From positions 11,113,408-11,177,407 of the forward strand of contig NC_035448.2 in NCBI RefSeq assembly GCF_002127325.2: DNA of 64,000 nucleotides, given 5' to 3'. A program made the position numbers and the translations under genes. The stretch's first letter is position 1. Each line of letters opens with the position of its first letter. A model generated the notes under the pieces. It was not told where the DNA came from, made no database searches, and was given only the letters and a program-made list of their open reading frames with translations. Source of the DNA: Helianthus annuus. Its lineage: Eukaryota > Streptophyta > Magnoliopsida > Asterales > Asteraceae. Shown here piece after piece: positions 1-9,426 of the stretch.

Positions 1-954
1 TCTTTTGCACTTTTTATTTGGTTTTGTATTAATGACTTTAATAACTAGTTACTTATGTTGAAGGTGATCTTTCCTTATCGTTTGTCCGTGGTGTCTTGGC
101 ATTATTTTACTGTCTATATAAAATAAAAGATTTTCACCATTCATATCTCCACGGTCTATATGGAGGTATGTTGGCTACCTGGTCGGGGGTTAAGGGAACG
201 GTTTGGTAAAGGTCTTGCCCTTGTTCAGCGTTTAGAGGTCCTGCTTGGGACCTGGGTCAAATTTAGTAGGATCTCCTTCAATGCCCATAGGTATTGGATG
301 GCGGGGATCCAAACTCTTTGACCCCCTCATAAGCTAACTACTATTAATACTATAACCCGGCTATTTAGGACTGTATCCCTGCTGACTCAGACTACTTAGC
401 CGAGGGTAACGTCACCGCCAAAAGCGGGGCCTACCATAATTTGCATTAATAACTTAATTCATTATCTTTCAATAATCCGACCCTTTAGGATTGTATCCTT
501 GCTGACTCAAACTACTGGGTTGAGGGTAACGTCGCCTTCAAAAGAGGGGCCTACTACAATAACTAAGATAATCTCTTAAACAAGTGCAAAAGTGCGAAAA
601 TAATCAAAGGTTATACTAATACACGTGTCGGATCCAAGTGATTCATCTTGTCTATCTGTTTTTATTTTATTTTCTTTTTCAGCATTTAGTTAGTTTTTAT
701 TTTTCTTAGTTTAAAACATTTTTCTAACTTTTTGATTTGATTAGACGTTGAGGATAAACCGGTATTAAAAGCTCTTGTGTCCTTGGACGACCTCGGTATC
801 TTACCAACACTATACTACGTCCACGATGGGTGCACTTGCCTATATGTGTGTTTAGTGTTAGTAAATATCGTGTTTTATAAATTTAAAACTTGGCTAAAAG
901 TGTAAAAAGGGCTTAAATATATATCTAAAAATATAACACACTTCACGCACATCA
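1..954 (+). repeat. 5' LTR (partial, 3' 954 bp)
   Basis: Aligns base for base with 5600-6553 at a constant offset of 5599. It ends in CGCACATCA at 954, six bases before the PBS. It contains two related blocks of about 88 bp (351-438 and 472-560), each with a 'GACTGTATCC/GATTGTATCC' start and a 'GGGTAACGTC...GGGGCCTAC' end, an old internal duplication inside the LTR. Confidence 0.9.
351..560 (+). repeat. Internal tandem duplication within the LTR (two ~88 bp units)
   Basis: Unit 1 at 351-438 and unit 2 at 472-560 share the order 'TTTAGGA.TGTATCC.TGCTGACTCA', then 'GAGGGTAACGTC', then 'GGGGCCTAC', with scattered substitutions. The same pair recurs in the 3' LTR at about 5950-6037 and 6071-6159, so the duplication predates this insertion. 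Confidence 0.8.
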
Positions 955-960
955 AGTTTT

Positions 961-978
961 TGGCGCCGCTGCCGGGGA
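961..978 (+). other. Primer-binding site (tRNA-Asp type)
   Basis: The sequence TGGCGCCGCTGCCGGGGA starts six bases after the LTR end. It is complementary, with one apparent mismatch, to the 3' end of plant tRNA-Asp(GTC), the usual primer of Athila-like elements. Family assignment is from general knowledge. Confidence 0.85.
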
Positions 979-1266
979 CACAAGGATTTTAAGAAAGTTA
1001 GGAATCAACGGCCTAATCATCTTTTTATTTTTCTTTAATTTTTTTTAGGATTTTTTTTAGATTTTTCAGCTTCTGCAGAGCTCAGCACGGGGCCGTGCCC
1101 GCTGAACACGCCCCCGTGCCCAATCATTGGAACTGGCAATCCTGTTTTATATCAGACAGTAGGCTGAACACGGGGCCATGTCCACTCAACACGCCCCCGT
1201 GCCCAAGATTCAGTTGCTGAAAACAGAACCGTTTGATCCCGGCGGTTGGTAACTTCTGATACAAAC

Positions 1267-1908
1267 ATGAGTAATAGTGATTCTTTTTACTTTCGGCACT
1301 CTTATGGTTTGTGGTGTCAAATATGTGGAGGCGAACACGAGGAATTAAAATGTTTCTTCCTCACTTATAGGCCACACTATATAGACCCACCAATTCCTTG
1401 TAGCCTTAAGAGGGGCGAAAGTAAAAATAAACACTATTTCTCCCTCGAATGCGCCCAACCGGATATTCTAGGAGATATGCTCCTTGACGAGCTATTTCAA
1501 CTAGAAGAACTACTTCTAAATTGGTCAAAAGAACTTAGGAAGGATTTCTTAGATCCATCCCAAGACGATGACCATGAGGAAATGTTGGAACCGCATTCTG
1601 ACAACCTCGTTGCTCCCGAAAATACCTTTCTTCCTAGACAAGACGTGGACGATAGTCGTCCCTGTGCCGATTGTGCCGTGAAGGACTCCCCATCGACCTC
1701 GTTCGGTGCATACATAGACCTGAGCGATTCGGCATACACCTTCTTTAACGAGAGCCCGGGAAAGGGTTGGACTTGTCCACCTAGAATGAAAATAGGAATT
1801 ACCCTCACCGACAACCTCTTGCGTTCTCGCCTTAGTATAGGACAATTAAGGTATCTTAGGCACTATGGGGTTGTTCCAACAAGTCAGGAGCCACCCGATA
1901 AGAATTAG
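1267..1908 (+). CDS. Small ORF of the LTR element with zinc-knuckle-like motif
   Basis: A 213-codon ORF from ATG 1267 (the frame stays open slightly upstream to 1246 but without an ATG). Near the N-terminus it has CQICGGEHEELKC, i.e. C-x2-C-x3-H-x4-C, one residue shorter than a classical retroviral CCHC knuckle. The rest is acidic in the middle (residues ~90-150) with no recognisable capsid fold. It lies between the PBS and the second ORF, the position expected for a gag-derived protein. I do not recognise a specific family; function (RNA binding) is inferred from the motif and position only. There are no internal stops, which fits a young copy. Confidence 0.55.
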   Translation: MSNSDSFYFRHSYGLWCQICGGEHEELKCFFLTYRPHYIDPPIPCSLKRGESKNKHYFSLECAQPDILGDMLLDELFQLEELLLNWSKELRKDFLDPSQDDDHEEMLEPHSDNLVAPENTFLPRQDVDDSRPCADCAVKDSPSTSFGAYIDLSDSAYTFFNESPGKGWTCPPRMKIGITLTDNLLRSRLSIGQLRYLRHYGVVPTSQEPPDKN

Positions 1909-2537
1909 CTCCTTAATAAAGACAAAACTTCATAAATCAGCTTTCCGACACGGGGCCGTGCTCGGCCAACACGCCCCCGTGTCCATCAAAAGATTCCCTT
2001 CTGATCATGACGTCAGAATACGGACAAACTGTGTCAGAATTGTCTCTGCACACGGGGCCGTGTTCAGCGAACACGGGGCCGTGTCCAGCAGGCTGTCATT
2101 TTCTATAAATGCAGCCAAAAATCCTGCACATTTGGACCAACTTGGGGACAGAGATTTGAAGGAATCTTCTCTCAAACAATCCTAGGTAAGTCTAAAAGAA
2201 GTTTCCAACAACTCATCTTGTCCTTTCCTCTTCTAGACATTTCCTTCTTCTTCATCTTTCTTCAAAAGCCACCATGAAAAGTTTGAATTTTCAATCTTTA
2301 TGGTAGGAAACAAGGAGTTTTGATCATGGAATCTTGGTAAAAACATGTTATGTAACATTGTTTAGAGTTATTTACTGTCAAAAAGCTTGCACAAACTCAG
2401 AAAATAACTCGAAAACCCAAGGTTCCTTGCTCCAAAATTCTGCAGAAAGATGAACACGGGGCCGTGCTCAGTAAGCACGGGGCCGTGTCCAGAAACTGTT
2501 TCGTCTTATAAACTATTTTTGGTTTATTTTTCGTAGA
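1909..2537 (+). other. Non-coding spacer between the two element ORFs
   Basis: Contains three of the dyad modules (1948-1984, 2050-2087, 2453-2492) and a short 'TCTATAAATGCAG' TATA-like string at about 2101. No ORF above about 100 codons belongs here; the open frame at 1865-2185 mostly translates the dyad repeats and is probably fortuitous. Confidence 0.6.
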
Positions 2538-2981
2538 ATGGCGAGTGAAAACAGCGAAACATCATCCGTGCATTCCTCAAACAGCCGAAGGGGAAGGAGA
2601 CCCTCCGTTGAAGCCACACTTGTGCACTACGTGATAGCACTAAGAGAGGCTCTCGACGAAATGACGTCCGTAGAGGAGGTCCTCATTGACCGTATCAACG
2701 ATCTTACAATGGGATTGGAAAGCAGCTTCCAAGAGATTAACCTTTTGCACCAAAGGTTAAACATTTTGGTGGCACCTCCTATGGAACCAGTCCTTCCACA
2801 ACAAGACTGGAACTTAGCACTCGGTATTAACAACCCTACCGGGTGGGGAGACATCCCCGCGGAACCTCCTATGGAAATCCCACAAGAAGTCCCGGCGGAA
2901 GTTGAAACTCCTCAAACAAATGCGAACGAGCCTTCCTTCCTCCTTCCAAGGGAGGTAGAGGAGTGGCTTGCCGACATATGA
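2538..2981 (+). CDS. Second small ORF of the LTR element, unknown function
   Basis: A 147-codon ORF beginning with ATG at 2538. The N-terminal ~25 residues are Ser-rich followed by an RRGRR basic cluster; residues ~28-75 (VEATLVHYVIALREA... to LHQRLNILV) have the heptad-like spacing of a helical/coiled-coil segment; the C-terminal half is Pro/Glu-rich. No similarity to pol domains is visible. It sits where gag-pol would be in an autonomous relative. It may be a residual gag piece or an element-specific protein; I cannot tell which. The frame is intact, consistent with a recent insertion. Confidence 0.5.
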   Translation: MASENSETSSVHSSNSRRGRRPSVEATLVHYVIALREALDEMTSVEEVLIDRINDLTMGLESSFQEINLLHQRLNILVAPPMEPVLPQQDWNLALGINNPTGWGDIPAEPPMEIPQEVPAEVETPQTNANEPSFLLPREVEEWLADI

Positions 2982-4232
2982 GGAGAAACGCATCCGAAAG
3001 TTGGAGCTCTACAAAGCCTTGTCTAACCAGGATCAGTAGATTCTTGGAAATTTTGCTAAAATTAAAATAAAACATAAGGCTAGAACTCCATAAGCTTACT
3101 ATCTATGTAACTTTTATCTTTATGTATTATCTCTCTATTAGCAATGTTATGATGGTTTTTATGATTTATGGACTCATGGTGGTAATGGATGAAAAAGGGA
3201 ACGAGAAAAAAATGGAACCATGCAGAAGAACAGAACAAACCGACAAAAATCTCCATAACAGAAGGCTCCACACGGGCCGTGCCCAACCAACACGGCCCCG
3301 TGCTGAGCCCCCTGCAGGAAATCACCCAGTTCAGGTAACTGGACACGGGCCGTGTTCAGCGAACACGCCCCCGTGTCCAGGCTTCTGTTTCAATTCTATA
3401 ATTTTTGTTACTGGCACTTGACCACGGGGCCGTGCCCGGTCAACACGGGGCCGTGTCCAGAGTGCCAGTAACACAAATCTTTGTTTTTAAACACACTTTT
3501 ACATATTCTAATCAACCAAAAACTCTATTTTTGGACACATTGAGGACAATGTGTAATTTAAGTGTGGGGGGGATGCTAAAACCTTGGAATTTTGCAAAAT
3601 CCTAAAACAAGCCTTACACAAAACTCTATTGGAACCGCTAAACACCCCAAATTTTTTTCAAAAACTTTTTCATTTTTTTTTATTTACTTGTCTTAGTTTA
3701 AGTTGGGAATAACAAGTTATAAAAGGGTTATATTTTTACAAACTTACAACCGATAGCGTCGTGATAAAAAGAACTAACATAAGAAAATTATGAAACGGTA
3801 TAACAAGTCTAGCTAAAATTCGATTATATATGCTTGGTCACATTAAAAACCCATTCCCACAAAAAAGTGAGTTTTGAGCCTTGATTGAGCATAAAAATAC
3901 ACATACTTAGATTAAATGCTCATTTTTCGTTTCTTGTGTGAATAGCCGCTCGGTCCTTACAAATCTAGAACTTGCCACGACGATACATTCCCGGTCCTTA
4001 CCAACTTAAACCCAAGTAAGTAAATGATGGAGGCATTAGGACTAACTATTTTTCTTTCAAAACCATTATTTTTTTTTTTTACCTACCCAAAACCCCCCTA
4101 GAAAACCCCTTTGAGCCTAAACCTTTCATTTCATTACCCCCAAAACAATTTTCTACCCACCAAAAACCTTTTTCATTTTTTCACCTTTATTTTAGTGACA
4201 AACTCGGTTTTTCATAAACATACCTTTACGTG

Positions 4233-4284
<52 letters not shown>

Positions 4285-4843
4285 GTCAAAAACAAACATA
4301 AGCTACAAAAAGCTTGTTTAGAGAAATACTTCAAAAATAAATGTCACCAAAAATAAGGTATTTCACGAAAAACCGACACTTGTTACAATTTTCGCCCTTT
4401 TTACTAACCACTAACCAACCACCCACCTTTAAACCCAAGCCTTCACCCCAAAAGACCTCTTGATATTTACAAAGGTAAAAAGTTAAAAAGGAGGAGGATT
4501 GATCGCTTGGCAAGCATATGGAAAATGTAAATCCGTGCCGCTCTCGAGCGATTCACTTAAATATACACCCTCGGCCGAGTGATTGAGTGATCTCCCGTGA
4601 GATATGTGAACTTGTATATAAATGGAATTTTAATAAGGCATGCTATGCCAAATTAAGTAGTTTATCTTATGAAAAGTTCAAAATAAACCATGACGAATAA
4701 GATTGTAAATAAGGTAAAAATAAGACCTATACAAACCTTGGATTCCCGACACTCTAGGACAAGTTAAAAAACTTCTCTTCTACCTATTCCATTTGGGAGT
4801 GTAAGCCACATTAAAAGAGTTTTGCTTGAGGACAAGCAAAAGT
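2982..4843 (+). other. Non-coding 3' internal region of the LTR element
   Basis: About 1.9 kb without a credible gene. It holds three dyad modules (3269-3460), a first polypurine-like string (TTTAAGTGTGGGGGGGATG, ~3557-3575) preceded by 'CATTGAGGACAATGTG', an AT dinucleotide tract (4236-4281) and T-rich or A-rich filler. The 3557-3575 string resembles the real PPT at 4844-4860, so the element carries two PPT-like sites. Confidence 0.7.
4236..4281. repeat. (AT)n microsatellite
   Basis: Uninterrupted alternating AT for about 46 bases inside the LTR element's internal region. Confidence 0.95.
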
Positions 4844-4860
4844 TCAAGTGTGGGGGTATT
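4844..4860 (+). other. Polypurine tract (plus-strand primer)
   Basis: CAAGTGTGGGGGTATT lies directly before the TGATGTG start of the 3' LTR, the expected place for the PPT. It is preceded by 'TGCTTGAGGACAAGC', a perfect small inverted repeat. Confidence 0.8.
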
Positions 4861-6553
4861 TGATGTGTGTAAAATGCAACATATAAAACACATCATTTAA
4901 GGCATAAAACTAACCCTTTTTAAGTACTAATGTTGGAAAAAGAGTGTTTTTGTCTTCCTTTTGTATTTTCAGGATGAAATGAGCTCAAAATCACAAAAGA
5001 AGCAAAAAGACCACTAATTCTACCATAAATACAAGAAAAGGGACAAAAGTAAACTGCCCGGACCCTCAACGGCACCTCCCAAGACAAAGAGAAGAGAACA
5101 GAGCCTGAACACGCCCCGTGTCCAGTGAACACGGGGGCGTGCCCAGGAAGCAGCAGAAAAGACAAACCAGTAGAAGCTTCCATTGCTCACCACGGGGCCG
5201 TGCCCAGCGGACACGGGGGCGTGTTGAAAGTACAGCAGGCGCATTAATTGTAATTCGCAATTACAATTAATGAAGAGAGAGAATGTCAGACGGGCACGGG
5301 GCCGTGTTCAGCGAACACGGGGCCGTGTCCAGCGTTCTGTTCAGCCTATAAATAGAGGAGCTTGGTTTCATTCTCTCTCATCCCTTGGCACACCACCTCT
5401 CTCACACTTCATCCACCACCCACCACCACCATAACACCATCATCCACCACCATCATCCATTGTCCATCATAGAGTGTGTGAGTCGTCTCGGGATCCAAGA
5501 TTGATCGTAAGAGTTCTTGACAATCAAGGCCATGTTTGCCTAAGTCTCTTACATCACTTGGTGAAGACAAGTGTTTAGTATAATACTTTTTATTTTTAAT
5601 CTTTTGCACTTTTTATTTGGTTTTGTATTAATGACTTTAATAACTAGTTACTTATGTTGAAGGTGATCTTTCCTTATCGTTTGTCCGTGGTGTCTTGGCA
5701 TTATTTTACTGTCTATATAAAATAAAAGATTTTCACCATTCATATCTCCACGGTCTATATGGAGGTATGTTGGCTACCTGGTCGGGGGTTAAGGGAACGG
5801 TTTGGTAAAGGTCTTGCCCTTGTTCAGCGTTTAGAGGTCCTGCTTGGGACCTGGGTCAAATTTAGTAGGATCTCCTTCAATGCCCATAGGTATTGGATGG
5901 CGGGGATCCAAACTCTTTGACCCCCTCATAAGCTAACTACTATTAATACTATAACCCGGCTATTTAGGACTGTATCCCTGCTGACTCAGACTACTTAGCC
6001 GAGGGTAACGTCACCGCCAAAAGCGGGGCCTACCATAATTTGCATTAATAACTTAATTCATTATCTTTCAATAATCCGACCCTTTAGGATTGTATCCTTG
6101 CTGACTCAAACTACTGGGTTGAGGGTAACGTCGCCTTCAAAAGAGGGGCCTACTACAATAACTAAGATAATCTCTTAAACAAGTGCAAAAGTGCGAAAAT
6201 AATCAAAGGTTATACTAATACACGTGTCGGATCCAAGTGATTCATCTTGTCTATCTGTTTTTATTTTATTTTCTTTTTCAGCATTTAGTTAGTTTTTATT
6301 TTTCTTAGTTTAAAACATTTTTCTAACTTTTTGATTTGATTAGACGTTGAGGATAAACCGGTATTAAAAGCTCTTGTGTCCTTGGACGACCTCGGTATCT
6401 TACCAACACTATACTACGTCCACGATGGGTGCACTTGCCCATATGTGTGTTTAGTGTTAGTAAATATCGTGTTTTATAAATTTAAAACTTGGCTAAAAGT
6501 GTAAAAAGGGCTTAAATATATATCTAAAAATATAACACACTTCACGCACATCA
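4861..6553 (+). repeat. 3' LTR (complete, 1693 bp)
   Basis: Starts TGATGTGTG and ends CGCACATCA, giving terminal inverted repeats and the canonical TG...CA. The last 954 bp equal window positions 1-954. U3 contains three dyad modules (5108-5146, 5190-5224, 5294-5332) followed by a TATA box (5347-5354); the leader after it is rich in CACCA repeats (5392-5458). The target-site duplication cannot be checked because the other end is outside the window. Confidence 0.9.
5347..5354 (+). promoter_or_regulatory. TATA box of the LTR promoter
   Basis: TATAAATA in the context CAGCCTATAAATAGAGGAG, 15 bp after the last dyad module, so the dyads occupy the proximal promoter. Transcription would be expected about 30 bp downstream, near 5380, defining the U3/R border. 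Inferred from motif and position. Confidence 0.7.
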
Positions 6554-6850
6554 ATTTTACTATAATTATATACCTTTTTATGTTGAAAAAAAAAAAAAAA
6601 AACAAGCTGCCATCGCAGCTTTTGAGATGACTTAAATTGAGTTGTCTTAATTACTTAACAAATTCTAAGTATATATCATAGTTGTTGTTTTAATTAAATA
6701 GCATCACAACTAATAGATATCAACTTATATTTGTCAAATACATAGAATAAAAAAAAAGATTAAAGCTGGTGGACAGCTTGCGATCGGGACATGTAGCAGC
6801 CATAATGTTGTTCTTTTTGTATTTATTTTGTTAGCTTACCACTCAACTAA
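6554..6850. other. AT-rich spacer with poly-A tract
   Basis: Directly after the LTR element; contains an A run at 6585-6602 followed by CAAGCTGCCATCGCAGCTTTTG. No ORF or RNA gene seen. It may include the unrecognised 5' edge of the following LTR. Confidence 0.5.
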
Positions 6851-8691
6851 TCCTATTAAATGCCAACTAACCCAACCCTAATCCATCCCTTATAAATACC
6901 CAAGGCCTCCTAAGTCTTTTACACTTTAGAAACACCTTCACAACTCTCTCAATCACTCAAAAACGTTGCTGCAAATCAGAGTTCGGACAGATTCATCGAG
7001 CTTTATGAAAATGGGCATAACTTCTTCATTTCTCATCCGTTTTAGCTCATTCTTTTTCCAGAACGCTTGGCTTGACCTTATCTTCGATTCCATGTGTGTT
7101 TCTCAATGAATAAACCCCTGGAACTCCGGCAAATAGGCTTCAAAGTCCACTGTTCAAATTTGTTTTCATTAATCTTTATCAATACTTACTTAAACTTGAG
7201 TTTAACTCACTCAAACCTATGTCCTAATGCTTACAACCTATCTTATGGTTGGTTAGGCTTAAAAACAAGGTTGAGACATGTGAAATCAGAGGTGTAAATC
7301 TCATATACTTTCTGTTTTGTTTGGGTTTTAACCCACAAGTAATGAACAAGCCTAATGCTTGATGTTTGTGTGATTATAGGACTAGCTTGGGCTATCCTAC
7401 TTGTAAATCCACACATTACTTGATGTTTTCCTTAGATTAGTTGTAATTATTCATTATTTATTGTATGTTCATGACCCTCCTTGGTTGTTTTTACATCAAG
7501 TGTAGTGGTGAACACTTAGAGGTACCTAAATGGAAGCTTGTTCTTCCTACCTCCTACATGATTTCTATGATATTTAGAGGTACCTAAATGAAGATCTTAA
7601 TCTTCTACCTCATGCTTGAAATATTGGACTTAATAATATGTATAAAATATATGTAATATATAAGCACATAATCCAAATAATCGAATCTTAGATGATGAAC
7701 TAATGTTCATATGTCCAAGTACTAGATTATATCATCCTATAGTATGATAACTTGTTACGATTCTAATGGAACCTTGTTCCATGAAACCATATAAACTCCT
7801 TGGAGTACATAGTGTCAAGAACAAGTATCATATGTATTAGATGATTATTTTCACATGTTATTCTCATATGTTATTTTCATGTTGTTTTAAATTCCGAATC
7901 TCGAACTTTAACCCTTACACATTCAACCTTCTAACCTCATCAATTTCGTCACATTGGATAATCGGAAAGCATATGCAAATTTGTGAGTATACTCGTATTT
8001 CCCCCTTTTTACTTTTACCACTTTTGGGGTGTAACATGTTTACTTATCAAAAACTTACACATGAACATTTTGCTTAAACACATGAACATTCCTATGACAT
8101 GCTTGTATACGTGATGGCTTGATACTTTAAACTTGGGTGATTCTTATGTGTTGAACTTATCATTAACTTCGTACGAGCCTAACCGTGACATATGTAGCGC
8201 TATAGGATTGACGACCCGCCCGTAGACTTAAGGTTATGTCATGAGCATGTTGCGTCTCTTTTGGTTTGATATGTTAGACACATGCCATATTTAAATGTTT
8301 ATCTTGAATCACATGCTTGCTATGAGGAATTGTTTAAAACTTATCTTTTGTTATGTACGTACCAAACTTGTATACTCGCCTTTGCTTTTGCATTGAATTG
8401 TATTTTAAACATGTTACAGGTTGATGATGACGATGTTATGAAAAGAAGTAGCGTTGATGCCTAGATACACATATAGACGTTTAGGTTTAATATGTCGTAT
8501 CAATTTTGCTTATGTTATCATGTATTTCTTTTGAAGTTGTTGTTACTTGAGTTTATGTAATGTTGACAATTGAAAGTTATGAAATGAAATGAGAATTATT
8601 TAATTATCGTCACAAATAGTGTTATGATGTCTCGAGCAATCTTCACACTTCGTCTCATCCCGATGTTTCCGCCATTGGTTGGGGTGTGACA
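6851..8691 (+). mobile_element. Probable solo/truncated gypsy-type LTR
   Basis: A TATA box (CTTATAAATACC, ~6888-6898) is followed by a long untranslated leader with CT/CA-rich start, short broken ORFs and a 3' edge GGTTGGGGTGTGACA ending at 8691. That promoter-leader-terminus layout and the GTGTGACA end resemble Del/Tekay-type LTRs common in plants. No internal domain follows; instead the transposase relic at 8692 begins immediately. The 5' boundary was not found, so this is a boundary-incomplete call. Confidence 0.5.
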
Positions 8692-9046
8692 AAAAGAGAC
8701 ATTTAACTATTACCACTCATCATTGCGAAATATCATTGAACGTACTTTTGGAGTGTGGAAAGCTAGGCGGGCGTTATTGAGAGATATGCATGTTAATTTC
8801 ACGTACGAACACCAAGTGAGTATTGTGATAGCGTCGATGGCGATCCATAACTATATTAGAAAGGCCGGTTGGTTTGATAAAGCATTTGATAGGGCACAAC
8901 AAGAATCGTACAGTACTAGAGGAGGTGGTAGTAGGGATGAAGTTCGCGAAGAAGTTCAGGCTACACGTCGTACAAATGATGATGATATGTATATGGCAGC
9001 GATCCGAGATATCATTGCGGCAGATATAATGACATTGCGGAGATGA
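8692..9046 (+). pseudogene. PIF/Harbinger transposase C-terminal fragment
   Basis: Open frame from about 8693 to the stop at 9046. It begins with YYHSSLRNIIERTFGVWKAR, the hallmark C-terminal region of DDE_Tnp_4 (HARBI1-like) nucleases, including the last catalytic Glu in the IERTFG motif, then an IASMAIHNYIRK helix and an acidic, Arg-rich tail. The N-terminal two thirds (first two Asp of the DDE triad) are missing because the frame is joined directly to the LTR end at 8691. The frame itself has no stops, so truncation may be fairly recent. Confidence 0.85.
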
Positions 9047-9426
9047 ACATGACATCATTTCAATTATATGGATGAATGTACTATGAGAACTATGGTGGTA
9101 TTATTGTGTTTTTACTTTTGTAAAAGACATTTTTTATTTTGTAGGTTTTTTTATTAAATTAAACTTTTTTATTGAAGAGAAGAGAAACAAAAAAGCTAAG
9201 CCAAACACTTTTTTAAAAAACAACTTATTGACTTATGAAAGAATCTCCATTTTAGTCATTTTACATCAATAAGCTAAGCCAAACACTTTTTAAAAAACAA
9301 TTTATTGACTTATTGGCTTTTCCCACCCCTATAAACTAATCCAAACACTTTTTTTAAAAACTCATTTTCAAAAAGTCTTTTTTTTAAAAGTCTTTTTTAA
9401 CTCTAATAAGCTTAGCCAAACATGCC
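9047..9426 (+). mobile_element. 3' non-coding end of the Harbinger element with repeated subterminal motif
   Basis: The motif 'AAGCTAAGCCAAACACTTTT' occurs at about 9193 and 9271, and a related 'AAGCTTAGCCAAACATGCC' ends the stretch near 9426. Read on the minus strand the end is GGCATGTTTGG, resembling PIF/Harbinger terminal repeats. The opposite end is lost, and I see no clear TAA/TTA target duplication. Confidence 0.6.

Larger units (their letters stand above)
1085..3460 (+). repeat. Eight GC-rich dyad modules in the internal region
   Basis: Each module is two near-palindromic 12-mers (CACGGGGCCGTG or CACGCCCCCGTG) separated by 8-10 bases and usually followed by 'TCCAG' or 'CCCA'. Copies are at about 1085-1121, 1168-1204, 1948-1984, 2050-2087, 2453-2492, 3269-3304, 3342-3380 and 3421-3460. 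All lie outside the two ORFs. Three more sit in the LTR (5108-5332). In some modules the two halves are nearly complementary to each other (hairpin-capable); in others they are identical direct copies. Confidence 0.9.
1..6553 (+). mobile_element. Non-autonomous LTR retrotransposon (Ty3/gypsy-derived, Athila/Tat-like), left end outside window
   Basis: Two direct repeats (1-954 and 4861-6553) flank a 3.9 kb internal region with a primer-binding site at 961-978 and a purine-rich tract just before 4861. The right LTR is complete (1693 bp, TGATGTG...CACATCA ends), so about 739 bp of the left LTR lie before the window. No protease, reverse transcriptase, RNase H or integrase motif is seen in any frame; only two short ORFs (1267-1908, 2538-2981) remain, so it must be mobilised in trans. 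The tRNA-Asp-type PBS and the 'AAGTGTGGGGG' tract are typical of the Athila/Tat branch, an inference from family knowledge. The visible LTR copies are almost identical (one difference noticed, 840 versus 6439), pointing to recent insertion. Confidence 0.88.

Noticed and set aside
1497..1845. Antisense ORFs opposite the retrotransposon ORF1
   Set aside because: No motif, and the plus-strand frame has the zinc-knuckle-like motif and the correct position after the PBS.
1085..3460. Regularly occurring near-palindromic repeats could suggest a CRISPR array
   Set aside because: Spacing between modules is irregular (tens to hundreds of bases), each module is a double dyad, and the context is a plant LTR retrotransposon with no cas genes.
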